A stretch of 57,478 nucleotides of DNA from Aeromonas bivalvium. Its GTDB lineage: Bacteria > Pseudomonadota > Gammaproteobacteria > Enterobacterales > Aeromonadaceae. The stretch spans positions 4,170-61,647 of the forward strand of contig NZ_CDBT01000061.1 of NCBI RefSeq assembly GCF_000819765.1. Reading direction: 5' to 3'. Both the position numbers and the translations under genes were made by a program. Of this stretch, positions 1 through 7,826 are shown piece after piece. The notes beneath the pieces are model-generated. The model had not been told where the DNA came from. It did no database searches and worked only from the letters and a program-made list of their open reading frames with translations. The first letter of the stretch is position 1. The number at the start of each line of letters is the position of its first letter.

Positions 1-1376
1 CCGCCGTGGATGCGGGCGATGTGGCGGGCTATGGTGAGGCCGAGCCCGCTGCCGGGCAGATCCCGGGTCGACGCGACCCGAAAGTAGGGGTCAAATACCC
101 GCTCCATCAGCGCCGGACTGATACCCGGCCCCTGGTCGCTGAATGCGATCCTCACCTTGTCCCCCCGGTGCGTCACCTGCACCCGCAGGCGCTCTCCGTA
201 CTTGATGCCGTTGTCTATGATGTTTTGCAGGCAGCGCTTGATGGCCAGCGGCTTGCCCACCAGCATCAGGCTGGCCGGCCCTTGCAGCGTCATCCTGGCT
301 TCATCATGGTTATAGAGCTCGCCGCAGCGGCGCAGCATCTCCATCAGATCCAGCGCCTCTATCTCCTCGTGAATGTGGGTCTCCTTCATGTACTGCAAGG
401 CCCCCTTTATCATCAGCTCCATCTCGTCCAGGTGAGCGGCAAACTTGCTCTGCTCCTCTGGGTCCGCCAGCATCTCGGTGCGCAGCTTGAGACAGGCCAG
501 CGGGGTCTTGAGATCATGGGACATGGCGCTGAACAGCAGATCCCGCTCGTGCAGGTGGCTGCGAATGCGGCGCTGCATCTTGTTGAAGGCATGGATGGCG
601 GCCCGGGTCTCGCTGCTCCCCTCCTCCTGTACCTCGGGGACCTCCCGCTTGCTGTCGAGCAGGGTGGCGGCCCGGGCCAGGTTGCGGATGGGCCTTATCT
701 CCTTGCGTACCACCCACCAGGTGGCGATCAGGATGATCAATGCCGACCCCAGCATGAAACCGAGCTGGCTCGGGGTGAAGAAACGGGGATCCAGGCTCTC
801 GTACGGGGCGGGCAGGGCCGCCGCCAGATAGAACCAGGCGCCGGGGGCGACGGCAATCTGGATCACCAGAATAGGCGGATTGAGCTCCCCCAGTGCCAGG
901 CTGTAGTGGGCCCAGTTCAGGGGCAGATCGTCGATGGGGATTTCTGTGTTGAATACCCGCAGGTCGGCGCGGCTGGTGAAGTCGACCCGGCTGGTCACCT
1001 CGCGGCCCAGCTCCTGTTGCAGCACCCGCTCCACCTCTCCCACCATCTGGACCCGGCGCTGCGATCCCGAGATGGGGGTCACCGGCAGCGGGTGGTTGTT
1101 GAGGGAGACGAAGAAGCGGGTCCCCCCCATGTTGCGCAGCTGCTCCAGCACCAGATGACGGTAATCCTGGGGCAGCTTGCGAAAGAAGGCGATGGTGGAG
1201 GAGGCGCTCAGGGCCATGCTGCGCACCGTGCTGATCAAGCCCTGCTCCTGTGCCTGATTGCTGTGGCGATACCAGAAGAAACCGGCGCACAGTTCGGCCG
1301 CCAGGATGACGCACAGCAGAAACAGGCTGGTACGGCTGGCCAGGGAGCGGGGCCCCCAGCCCCGGTTAGGCCTCAT
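1..1376 (-). CDS. Sensor histidine kinase (3' end beyond window)
   Basis: This is the membrane sensor of a two-component system and would phosphorylate the regulator encoded just upstream of it. About 458 residues are visible; the C-terminus runs off the left edge. Translation from 1376 gives an N-terminal membrane segment (SLFLLCVILAAELCAGFF), a periplasmic region of about 170 residues, a second membrane segment (MLGSALIILIATWWVV) and a HAMP-like linker. The H box with the phospho-accepting His follows (FSAMSHDLKTPL), then an N box (CLQNIIDNGIKYG), a G1 box (DQGPG) and a G2 box (GSGLGLTIARHI). The ATG overlaps the end of the response regulator gene by 11 bases, so the two are co-transcribed and probably translationally coupled. 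The input signal is not evident. Family assignment is firm; no gene symbol is justified. Confidence 0.93.
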   Translation of the reverse strand, partial: MRPNRGWGPRSLASRTSLFLLCVILAAELCAGFFWYRHSNQAQEQGLISTVRSMALSASSTIAFFRKLPQDYRHLVLEQLRNMGGTRFFVSLNNHPLPVTPISGSQRRVQMVGEVERVLQQELGREVTSRVDFTSRADLRVFNTEIPIDDLPLNWAHYSLALGELNPPILVIQIAVAPGAWFYLAAALPAPYESLDPRFFTPSQLGFMLGSALIILIATWWVVRKEIRPIRNLARAATLLDSKREVPEVQEEGSSETRAAIHAFNKMQRRIRSHLHERDLLFSAMSHDLKTPLACLKLRTEMLADPEEQSKFAAHLDEMELMIKGALQYMKETHIHEEIEALDLMEMLRRCGELYNHDEARMTLQGPASLMLVGKPLAIKRCLQNIIDNGIKYGERLRVQVTHRGDKVRIAFSDQGPGISPALMERVFDPYFRVASTRDLPGSGLGLTIARHIARIHG

Positions 1377-2070
1377 AGACGGTCTCGGTCGCCAGCATGT
1401 AACCCTTGTTGCGCACCGTCATGATCAGGGTGCGCTCCTTGTCATCCAGGGCCTGACGCAGCCGGGAGACCTGCACGTCTATGCCTCGCTCGAAAGGGTC
1501 GCTCTCCCGTCCCCAGATCTCCTGGGAGATGAGATCCCGGCTGAGCAGCTCGTTGGGATGGCGGATGAAGAGACCGAGCAGGGTGTAGTCGGCCCCCGAC
1601 AGCTGGCGTGGCGCCTCCCCCGCCCGGGAGAGCTGGCGGGTCACGCTGTCCAGGGTCCAGGGGCCGAAGCTGATGCGCCTGGCACTCGCCGCCTGCTGGG
1701 TGAGACGGCTGCGCCGCAGCAGCGCCTTGATGCGGGCCAGCAGCTCGCGGGGATTGAAACTCTTGGTGAGGTAATCATCCGCCCCTATCTCGAGCCCGGC
1801 GATGCGATCGGCATCCTCGGTCACGGCGGTCAGCATCATGATGGGCACGTTGGAGAGGCGGCGCAGCTGGGAGCAGAGGGTGAAGCCGTCATCCCCTGGC
1901 AGCATCACATCCAGGATCACCAGATCCGGCATGCCCTGGCGCACCTGCTGCCACATGGCCTCGCCATCACAGGCGGTGCGTACCTCGAAACCGGCGCGGC
2001 CCAGATACTCGGTGAGGGTATCGGTCAGCGCCTGGCTGTCATCGACGATGAGAATGACTTTACTGTCCAT
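1366..2070 (-). CDS. OmpR/PhoB-type response regulator
   Basis: A 234-residue DNA-binding response regulator, first gene of a two-gene operon with the sensor kinase. The N-terminal receiver has the acidic pair (VDD), the phospho-acceptor Asp in VILDVMLPG, the Thr in MMLTA and the conserved Lys in YLTKSFNP. The C-terminal half is a winged helix of the OmpR/PhoB class (RGIDVQVSRLRQAL, TVRNKGYML). In most relatives the Lys is followed by Pro; here it is followed by Ser, read directly from the DNA. The gene starts at the ATG at 2070, and a dyad lies about 80 bases upstream. The target genes are unknown. Confidence 0.95.
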   Translation of the reverse strand: MDSKVILIVDDSQALTDTLTEYLGRAGFEVRTACDGEAMWQQVRQGMPDLVILDVMLPGDDGFTLCSQLRRLSNVPIMMLTAVTEDADRIAGLEIGADDYLTKSFNPRELLARIKALLRRSRLTQQAASARRISFGPWTLDSVTRQLSRAGEAPRQLSGADYTLLGLFIRHPNELLSRDLISQEIWGRESDPFERGIDVQVSRLRQALDDKERTLIMTVRNKGYMLATETVYEA

Positions 2071-2148
2071 GGCATTATCAATCTGGCTACGAAGATCGGC
2101 CTAACTTACCAGCACTGGCGCGCCAGGGTCGAGGCAATTGGCAGGCTT

Positions 2149-2170
2149 TTTGTAACCAAACTCTTACAAA
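2149..2170. promoter_or_regulatory. Inverted repeat upstream of the two-component operon
   Basis: A perfect 7-base inverted repeat, TTTGTAA and TTACAAA, separated by 8 bases. It lies in the 197-base gap between the divergent response-regulator gene and the small membrane-protein gene. The placement fits an operator, possibly for autoregulation by the response regulator. That role is inference; the dyad itself is seen directly. Confidence 0.35.
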
Positions 2171-2267
2171 TCAGCCAAGATGGGATCCCCCGCTGGGCAA
2201 GACGGGGTGGGGCTGTCAAAATGGCCGGACTGACCCAGACCGGGGTCCTGCTGCCAGGGAGGCAAAC

Positions 2268-2480
2268 ATGAGTCTGTGGACCGCCATCGTCCTTATTGTC
2301 CTGATCAGCATGCTGTTCGGCTATCTCGGCAAGCGCGCCCGCTACCAGCTGGGGGATGCCCGCATCACCGACCGCCTCGGCAAGCAGGATCTCGTCATCA
2401 AGGAGTTGCAGGAGCGAGTCGCCAACCTGGAGGCCATCGTCATCGAGGAAGAGAAGCGCCGGCCATTCAGAGATCTCTGA
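2268..2480 (+). CDS. Small single-pass membrane protein, PspB-like layout
   Basis: A 70-residue protein with one N-terminal membrane segment (LWTAIVLIVLISMLFGYL) followed by a charged, helical, probably coiled-coil tail with regularly spaced Leu and Val residues (QERVANLEAIVIEEE). Size and layout match PspB, the phage-shock membrane protein, whose tail also ends in a Leu-Glu-rich helix. No pspA or pspC lies nearby, so I do not assign that name. A strong GGGAGG ribosome site precedes the ATG. It is followed 37 bases later by a GNAT gene on the same strand and may share its transcript. Its role is unknown. Confidence 0.8.
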   Translation: MSLWTAIVLIVLISMLFGYLGKRARYQLGDARITDRLGKQDLVIKELQERVANLEAIVIEEEKRRPFRDL

Positions 2481-2517
2481 GCCGGGCACCCAGTCTCCGT
2501 TATCCAGAGAGGAAACA

Positions 2518-2979
2518 ATGAACATTCGACGATTCAACATCGGGGATGAAGCCGCGTTATTTAAGGTTTTTTTATCGGCAGTGCATGAAGTTGCATCGGC
2601 AGAGTACACAGCGGAGCAGATTCAGGCATGGGCGCCCGAGGATATTTCCCCGACGTTGTGGGCTGACCATATCAGGACATTACGCCCCTTTGTCGCCGAC
2701 ATTGATGGTGACATCGCCGGGTATGCTGACGTTCAGCCCAATGGCTATATCGACCACTTTTTCGTGTCGGGCTCTCATGCACGACAAGGGGTCGGCACCC
2801 GCTTGATGATGCGCCTTCATGAAGAGGCCAGGTTATTGGGTATTGGCGAACTGACGGCCGATGTGAGCAAGACGGCGGAACCCTTCTTTGCACTACATGG
2901 CTTTCATGTGGAGGAGCGAAGGTATCCCGTCCGCCGTGGCGTCATGATCCCCAATGCATTGATGCGCAAGGCATTGTAG
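2518..2979 (+). CDS. GNAT family N-acetyltransferase
   Basis: A 153-residue acetyl-CoA-dependent N-acetyltransferase of the GNAT superfamily. The acetyl-CoA binding signature is visible as the run RQGVGTRLM, with a C-terminal strand and helix around EPFFALHGFHV. The ATG at 2518 is chosen because AGAGGAAAC sits just upstream and the protein then begins directly with the first GNAT strand (MNIRRFNIGDE). Its substrate cannot be read from sequence. The 5' half is visibly richer in A+T than neighbouring genes (for example a run of seven T near 2567), which suggests a different history. A terminator follows about 80 bases downstream. Confidence 0.88.
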   Translation: MNIRRFNIGDEAALFKVFLSAVHEVASAEYTAEQIQAWAPEDISPTLWADHIRTLRPFVADIDGDIAGYADVQPNGYIDHFFVSGSHARQGVGTRLMMRLHEEARLLGIGELTADVSKTAEPFFALHGFHVEERRYPVRRGVMIPNALMRKAL

Positions 2980-3056
2980 TCCAGGCAGCCACTCGAAATA
3001 GACGCTATGACGCCAGCCGCCTGGCCAATGATGCTCTGAACGGACGCACCATCAAC

Positions 3057-3084
3057 AACGGCAACCCATGGGTTGCCGTTTTGC
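3057..3084 (+). terminator. Rho-independent terminator after the GNAT gene
   Basis: A 10-base stem AACGGCAACC with its complement GGTTGCCGTT, a 4-base loop CATG, and a following T-tract (TTTTGCT). The stem and tail are nearly identical to those of the terminator at 6158-6191. Confidence 0.85.
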
Positions 3085-3111
3085 TATCTCTCCACATGGT
3101 GGAATTTATCG

Positions 3112-3747
3112 CTATCGCGGCGAGAGTGGTGACTGTTGCATCGCCGCTGCCAGCGCGGTCTGGCCCTTGGCCTGCAAAGCATCGACAGCCCCCAGCCGGT
3201 CCCCCTCCTCCTTGTTCTGACTCAGCTTGAACTTGCCCACCAACCCGGTTATCTCGATTTCGATGCCCACCACGGCCTGCACCATGGCTTCGAGATAGTC
3301 TCTCGGCGCATCAGCCATCTTCCAGGGCGCGGGCTCTTCCGCCTCCTGGGTGCGGGTCAGGGTGGCGAGCAGGCGGCGCACGAAGCGGGCATCGTCCCGC
3401 ACCCGGATACGGCCATGGGCATGCACCACGGCATAGTTCCAGGTGGGCACCTGTTTGTGGTGCGCCTGCTTGCTCGGATACCAGTTGGGGGAGATGTAGC
3501 CCTCGACGGCCCTGAAGATCACCAGCACCTCCTGCCCTTCCTTCACCTCCTGCCAGAGCGGGTTGTTGCGCGCCACATGGGCCCGCAAGATCCCATGCTC
3601 CCCCTCATCGGCATCGAACTCGAACGGCAGGTGATTGGCATCCAGCCCCTGCTCGCCAGAGGTGACCAGGGCCCCCAGAGGATGGGCCCGGATCAGCCGA
3701 TGCAAAGCGGCGGGGTCGGCAGCTTCGAAATGGGGTGGCAGGTACAT
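3112..3747 (-). CDS. PaiB-family FMN-binding protein
   Basis: A 211-residue protein of the PaiB family, which Pfam describes as FMN-binding negative transcriptional regulators; PaiB of Bacillus represses sporulation and protease genes. It begins MYLPPHFE, as most members do. It carries the split-barrel flavin fold and the family's most conserved stretch, YPSKQAHHKQVPTWNYAVVH, near residues 95-115. A clear AAAGGAG ribosome site precedes the ATG. It is a single-gene unit pointing towards the terminator at 3057, which would also work on this strand. Whether it binds DNA here is unknown; pyridoxamine-oxidase-like chemistry is an alternative. Confidence 0.88.
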   Translation of the reverse strand: MYLPPHFEAADPAALHRLIRAHPLGALVTSGEQGLDANHLPFEFDADEGEHGILRAHVARNNPLWQEVKEGQEVLVIFRAVEGYISPNWYPSKQAHHKQVPTWNYAVVHAHGRIRVRDDARFVRRLLATLTRTQEAEEPAPWKMADAPRDYLEAMVQAVVGIEIEITGLVGKFKLSQNKEEGDRLGAVDALQAKGQTALAAAMQQSPLSPR

Positions 3748-3789
3748 GCAGGCTCCTTTATCCGTGATGGTGTGTCCGTACTAAACCCG

Positions 3790-3825
3790 TCGAGATGATC
3801 CCATGGCGGGAGAACATCATCTCGA
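3790..3825. repeat. Hairpin-forming inverted repeat between operons
   Basis: A perfect 10-base inverted repeat (TCGAGATGAT and ATCATCTCGA) with a 16-base loop. It lies in the 141-base gap between the DUF4865 gene end and the PaiB-like gene start. There is no T-tract on either side, so it is either a weak terminator for the leftward operon or a regulator site for the PaiB-like gene. Confidence 0.4.
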
Positions 3826-3888
3826 GTTTGCCTGCCGAGCGCCACCGAAGAAAGCCTTGGCCGCCAACGGAGAACAGCGGCCACCCGT

Positions 3889-4416
3889 TCAGGATAAAGG
3901 GCTCCCTTTGGCCAGGTAGCCGATGTGATAGGCATCGGCCCCTGCCGGCGTCGCCTGTGGGAGCGATGGCAAGAGATCCACCTCCAGCCACTGCCAGCGG
4001 GAAAGATCCCAGCCGCTCACCATGGCCTCGGTGTGCAGCTCGGCCAGGCAGGCATGGGGGGCAATGGCAGTGCGCCGCAAGATGGCCACCCTGGCCTGCT
4101 CGAGATCCTCCCTCTGCGGGGCAGATAGCAGATGCCAGGTCTCGATATGGGGCCAGCCGAAGTGCCTGGTGAGCGCCGCAAAGCCTTCGCTTGCCAGGAA
4201 TCGGTGCATCGCCTCGGCGCTTTGCCACACATAGAAGGGGGCATAGCGATTCTCCCGGCATGGCAGGGCGGCCTCGTCATGGCGGCCATAGAGATAGGCC
4301 TTGAACAACAAGCCGGGGAAGCCGTCGAGTCTGGCCCCATTGCTGGCAATCCGCGCCTCGATGAGCCCCATGTCGTAGTCTGCGGGCAGGGTGAATCTGT
4401 AGTGCATGGCGATCAT
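3889..4416 (-). CDS. DUF4865 family protein
   Basis: A 175-residue protein that I recognise as DUF4865, a family without a known reaction that is usually found beside tautomerases. The start is the ATG at 4416, which overlaps the tautomerase stop as ATGA and gives MIAMHYRFTLPADYDM, the usual family opening. Conserved features include FPGLLFKAYL and the aromatic-rich APFYVWQS. The compact alpha/beta ferredoxin-like look suggests a small-molecule monooxygenase or isomerase accessory, but that is a guess. It is the last gene of the three-gene operon that starts at 5122. Confidence 0.8.
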   Translation of the reverse strand: MIAMHYRFTLPADYDMGLIEARIASNGARLDGFPGLLFKAYLYGRHDEAALPCRENRYAPFYVWQSAEAMHRFLASEGFAALTRHFGWPHIETWHLLSAPQREDLEQARVAILRRTAIAPHACLAELHTEAMVSGWDLSRWQWLEVDLLPSLPQATPAGADAYHIGYLAKGSPLS

Positions 4417-4805
4417 GAGGCCACCCCCAGCTGGAACATCAGACCCCGTCCGAAGCTCCACTCCTCGCTGCCGTTTTGCTGGATCACCACCATGAGGTTG
4501 TCGGGATGGATGCCCAAGTCGGCATGCAGGTGCTCGGCGAGCCGCCCATAGAGCCGCTCCTTGACCTCAGTGCTGCGCGGCTTCCCCGCCAGGATCTGGA
4601 AGAGGATGAAGTCGCCGTCCCGGCGGCCGGTCTGGTAGTGGGGGTGATAGACGAGCGCCTTGGCCGGCAGGATCTCCAGGATCTGGAACTTGTCCTCCGG
4701 CGGCACCTCGAACACCTCCACCAGGGTCTGATGATAGAGCGCGGAGAGCTGCTGCAGGCGCGCGTCGCTCATCCCCTCGCGCACTGTGATGCGGGTCAGC
4801 GGCAT
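4413..4805 (-). CDS. Tautomerase family protein (Pro-1 enzyme)
   Basis: A 130-residue protein of the tautomerase/MIF superfamily, whose catalytic base is the N-terminal Pro exposed after Met removal. Translation from 4805 gives MPLTRITVREG, so Pro-1 is present; an upstream in-frame extension would bury it and is rejected. Later conserved runs are GDFILFQILAGKPRST and LAEHLHADLGI. Members of this long form often act on beta-keto or unsaturated acids. It overlaps the preceding decarboxylase-like gene by 10 bases and the following DUF4865 gene by 4, indicating a tightly coupled operon. Confidence 0.9.
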   Translation of the reverse strand: MPLTRITVREGMSDARLQQLSALYHQTLVEVFEVPPEDKFQILEILPAKALVYHPHYQTGRRDGDFILFQILAGKPRSTEVKERLYGRLAEHLHADLGIHPDNLMVVIQQNGSEEWSFGRGLMFQLGVAS

Positions 4806-5122
4806 GGGGTCGCCTCCTCGCGGGCGGGCAGCAGGCTCACTGCGGTGACAGCGGCGGGCAAGCCGGCGTAGAAGGCGAGATGGGTGAACAGCTCTTCCAG
4901 CTGATCCCGTGTCAGGCCGTTTTGCTGGGCGAACGTGATGTGCCACGGCAGTTGTTGCACCCGCCCCAGCGACGCCAGTATGGCCAGGGTGATCAGGCTG
5001 CGCTCGCGGGCTGACAGGGCGGGTCGCTGCCAGATATCGCCAAACAGCGTGTCTTCCGCCAGTTGGGACAGTCTCGGCGCCACCAGCGCCAGGTCGTCAC
5101 GATCAAGAACAGGATGGGTCAT
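4796..5122 (-). CDS. Carboxymuconolactone decarboxylase-like protein
   Basis: A 108-residue all-helical protein of the carboxymuconolactone decarboxylase (CMD) family. The family core is visible: LITLAILASLGR, HITFAQQNGLTRDQLEELFTH in part, and FYAGLPAA. It lacks the CxxC pair of the AhpD peroxidase branch and keeps the His of the decarboxylase branch, so lactone decarboxylation or a related reaction is more likely than disulfide chemistry. The ATG at 5122 is preferred over one 27 bases upstream because AAGGAG sits ahead of it. It is first in the operon with the tautomerase and DUF4865 genes and is divergent from a LysR gene. Confidence 0.87.
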   Translation of the reverse strand: MTHPVLDRDDLALVAPRLSQLAEDTLFGDIWQRPALSARERSLITLAILASLGRVQQLPWHITFAQQNGLTRDQLEELFTHLAFYAGLPAAVTAVSLLPAREEATPCR

Positions 5123-5218
5123 GGCAATCTCCTTGGATGGTGAAGCCACTCTCTCCCACTGCTACAATTTAGAAAATCGAAATATAAAAGACCATCAATC
5201 CCGATTATCAGGACAATT

Positions 5219-6109
5219 ATGCAACCCCTTCCCCTGAACCTGGATCTCGATGCCCTGCGCAGCTATGTCGTCGGCATGGAGTGCGGCAACTTTGCGCTGG
5301 CGGCGCAGCGGCTGTGTCGCTCCACCTCGGCGGTCAGCGCCCAGCTGAAAAAACTCGAGCAGCAATGCGGTACGGCGCTGGTCGCTCGCAGCGGGCGCCA
5401 CCTGGTCCCGACCCCCCAGGGCGAGCTGCTGCTGGGCTATGGGAAACGGCTGCTGGATCTCAATGACGAGGCCGTGCGCGCCCTCAAGGGGGAGCTGCTG
5501 CAAGGGGAGATCAGGCTGGGGGTACAGGAGGACTTTGGCGAATCTTTGCTGCCTGCTGTGCTGGGGCCCTTCTGTCGCCTGCATCCCGGGCTTCGCATGA
5601 CGACCCGCATCGATCGCAATGGGCCGCTGACAAAGGGGATCAAGGAGGGCAGCCTCGACATGGCCCTGACCTGGCAGCCACAGGATGAGGGCATGGATGC
5701 CCGGCTCATCGCTCTGGTGTCACTGCAGTGGATAGCGCACCCGGACTGGGAGCTCGCCCCTCTGCTGGCACGGGGGGAGCCTTTGCCCCTGGTGCTCTTC
5801 GATGCCCCCTGCCTGATGCGATCACGGGCTACCCGGGCCCTCGACGAGGCCGGGATCCCCTGGCGCATCGCCTTCAGCAGCCAGAGTCTAGGGGGGATCT
5901 GGGCGGCCTTGCAGGCCGGGCTCGGGCTCACGGTGCGCTCCACCATCGGCATGCCGGCCAGTCTGGTGACCCTCGGCAGCGTGCTGCCGTCAGTGGGCAC
6001 CTTGGGGGTCGCCCTGCTCAGCGCCAACCACCCATCCAGCGAGGCCGAGCGCCAGTTGCATGCACTGCTTGCCGACGCAGTGCATCGGGCCAGTGCCAGC
6101 AAGGGCTGA
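5219..6109 (+). CDS. LysR-type transcriptional regulator
   Basis: A 296-residue LysR regulator. The N-terminal winged HTH covers about residues 9-67 (NFALAAQRLCRSTSAVSAQLKKLE), followed by a periplasmic-binding-protein-like effector domain. It is divergent from the decarboxylase-like/tautomerase/DUF4865 operon with a 96-base A+T-rich gap, the classic arrangement for a LysR protein controlling its neighbour. The inducer is unknown; a phenolic or keto acid would fit the enzymes but is only inference. A strong bidirectional-looking terminator follows at 6158. Confidence 0.93.
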   Translation: MQPLPLNLDLDALRSYVVGMECGNFALAAQRLCRSTSAVSAQLKKLEQQCGTALVARSGRHLVPTPQGELLLGYGKRLLDLNDEAVRALKGELLQGEIRLGVQEDFGESLLPAVLGPFCRLHPGLRMTTRIDRNGPLTKGIKEGSLDMALTWQPQDEGMDARLIALVSLQWIAHPDWELAPLLARGEPLPLVLFDAPCLMRSRATRALDEAGIPWRIAFSSQSLGGIWAALQAGLGLTVRSTIGMPASLVTLGSVLPSVGTLGVALLSANHPSSEAERQLHALLADAVHRASASKG

Positions 6110-6157
6110 GAAGACTGGCTGCCATAACCGCAGACCTGCCCGCACAATGGGGGACAT

Positions 6158-6191
6158 AAAAAACGGCAACCCCGAGGTTGCCGTTTTGCTT
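6158..6191 (+). terminator. Terminator between lysR and argH
   Basis: A 12-base stem AAAACGGCAACC with its complement GGTTGCCGTTTT, a CCGA loop and a T-rich tail. The A-run on the left arm makes it usable in both directions, so it may also end the arg operon. The stem matches the terminator at 3057-3084. Confidence 0.9.
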
Positions 6192-6218
6192 TCTTAGTCC
6201 CATGACAAGCCGGTTGGT

Positions 6219-7604
6219 TTAACCCGCCCGCTTGGCCAGCCAGGCTTCGGCGACGGTAAGGGCCGCTTCTACCTGCTCACGGGCGACGCCCCCCTTGGCG
6301 ACCCGCTTGGCCAGGGTGGCTTCCAGCTCCAGGTTCGGATAGACATCCTCCCCCACCACCGGGCTGAAGCGCTGAAACTCAGGCAAAGAGAGCTCTTCCA
6401 GCGGCTTCTTCACCTGGATCGCATAGACCACGGTCTCGCCGACGATGTGGTGCGCCTCGCGGAACGGAATGCCCTTGGCCACCAGGTAGTCCGCCAGTTC
6501 GGTGGCGTTGGCGTAACCGCCCTGGGCCGCCGCCTTGGTGCGCTCGCCATTGACCTTCAGATCGATCAGCACCAGGGCCGCCATGTCGAGGCAGTCATGC
6601 CAGGTGTCGAGGGCGTCGAACAGCCCCTCTTTGTCTTCCTGCATGTCCTTGTTGTAGGCCAGCGGCAATGCTTTCAGGCTCATCAGCATGGCCATCTGGG
6701 CGCCCACTACCCGGCCTGTCTTGCCACGAATGAGCTCCAGCGCGTCCGGGTTCTTCTTCTGGGGCATCAGCGACGATCCCGAAGTGACCGCATCGGAGAG
6801 CTCCACGAAGCCCGCCTCGCCTGTGTTGTAGAAGATGAGATCTTCGGCAAATCGCGACAGGTGCGCCATGGACAGCGACGCCACGTGCATCAGCTCCACC
6901 ACGTGATCCCTGTCCGACACAGAATCCAGGCTGTTGCGGGTCGCGCCGGCAAAGCCCATGTCGAGCGCCAACGCCTCCCGGTCGATGGCGTACGCCGTGC
7001 CCGCCAGGGCGCCGCAGCCGAGGGGGCTGGTGTCGAGGCGCTTGAGGGCATCCTGCAGGCGGGAGTGATCCCGCTCCAGCATCTCCACATAGGCCAGGGC
7101 CCAGTGGGCGAAGGTGACCGGCTGGGCCCGCTGCAGGTGGGTGTAACCGGGCAGCACGGCGGCCTGATTGGCACGGGCACAGGCCACCAGCCCCTGTTGC
7201 AGGGCGCTGATGGAGCCGAGCAGCAGCTCACCCTGGGCCTTGCACCAGAGTTTGAGGTCGGTGGCGACCTGATCGTTGCGCGAGCGGCCGGTGTGCAGCT
7301 TCTTGCCGAGATCGCCGACGGCATCGATAAGCTTGCCCTCGACCCAGGAGTGGATGTCTTCGGCATCCGAGCTCAGGATCTGCCGGGGATCCTGCTGCAC
7401 CGAGGCGAGCAGCACCTCCATCGCATGTTGCAGCCTGCCCTGCTCATCGGCGGTCAAGACGCCGACCGTGACCAGGGCGCGAGCCCAGGCCATGGAGCCT
7501 TGAATGTCCTGCTCCGCCAGACGGTAATCGAACCGCAGCGAGTCGTTGAACTGCTTGAACCGGCTATCGGCCCCCTGACTGAAGCGTCCACCCCAAAGTG
7601 CCAT
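6219..7604 (-). CDS. argH: Argininosuccinate lyase
   Basis: Argininosuccinate lyase, the last step of arginine synthesis, splitting argininosuccinate into arginine and fumarate in the cytoplasm. The 461-residue product begins [11 protein letters not shown] and contains the fumarase/aspartase superfamily signature [11 protein letters not shown] with the catalytic Ser on the mobile loop. The HTGRSRNDQ substrate loop is also present. The ATG at 7604 follows AAGGAGAGCAGT; an in-frame ATG 39 bases upstream is ignored. The length matches plain ArgH: there is no C-terminal N-acetylglutamate synthase domain as in the Vibrio/Moritella ArgHA fusion. It is the last gene of argCBFGH, separated from argG by 222 bases full of hairpins. 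Confidence 0.98.
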   Translation of the reverse strand: MALWGGRFSQGADSRFKQFNDSLRFDYRLAEQDIQGSMAWARALVTVGVLTADEQGRLQHAMEVLLASVQQDPRQILSSDAEDIHSWVEGKLIDAVGDLGKKLHTGRSRNDQVATDLKLWCKAQGELLLGSISALQQGLVACARANQAAVLPGYTHLQRAQPVTFAHWALAYVEMLERDHSRLQDALKRLDTSPLGCGALAGTAYAIDREALALDMGFAGATRNSLDSVSDRDHVVELMHVASLSMAHLSRFAEDLIFYNTGEAGFVELSDAVTSGSSLMPQKKNPDALELIRGKTGRVVGAQMAMLMSLKALPLAYNKDMQEDKEGLFDALDTWHDCLDMAALVLIDLKVNGERTKAAAQGGYANATELADYLVAKGIPFREAHHIVGETVVYAIQVKKPLEELSLPEFQRFSPVVGEDVYPNLELEATLAKRVAKGGVAREQVEAALTVAEAWLAKRAG

Positions 7605-7676
7605 ACTGCTCTCCTTGAATGCGTTGTCGGCGGCGCCTTGCACCTGCCGCGAATTGTCTCGATGAAGGGTTATCTC

Positions 7677-7808
7677 ATGAAAGGGGCGCCTGCGCCCCCT
7701 TCATCACGCCTGAGGGTCGCCCTGCCGACCCTCCCACCCCGATGGCTAAGGCCCCTGATCCTTAGCCATCGCGGCGCCTTGATAAACGAGGGGGCCAGGC
7801 CCCCTCGT
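7677..7808. repeat. Four successive hairpins between argG and argH
   Basis: Four inverted repeats stand one after another: 7677-7704 (13-base arms, one mismatch), 7712-7733 (8-base arms GAGGGTCG, perfect), 7740-7771 (12-base arms CGATGGCTAAGG, perfect, 8-base loop) and 7787-7807 (10-base arms CGAGGGGGCC, perfect). All would form in the argG-argH transcript. The last one listed, closest to the argG stop, is followed in the RNA by a short UUU. They could act as partial terminators, RNA-stabilising elements, or both. Confidence 0.8.
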
Positions 7809-7826
7809 CTGGCTCATCAGTGACGA

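Noticed and set aside
6..1424. Long plus-strand ORF of 472 codons opposite the sensor kinase
   Set aside because: The minus strand encodes a complete set of histidine-kinase motifs in frame; the plus reading is a low-complexity Gln/His/Gly-rich shadow caused by high GC.
2268..2480. True PspB of a phage-shock operon
   Set aside because: Layout is similar, but no pspA, pspC or pspF is present and the sequence match is only architectural.
6219..7604. ArgHA fusion carrying N-acetylglutamate synthase, as in Vibrio and Moritella
   Set aside because: The product ends at 461 residues, right after the lyase domain; no acetyltransferase domain follows.
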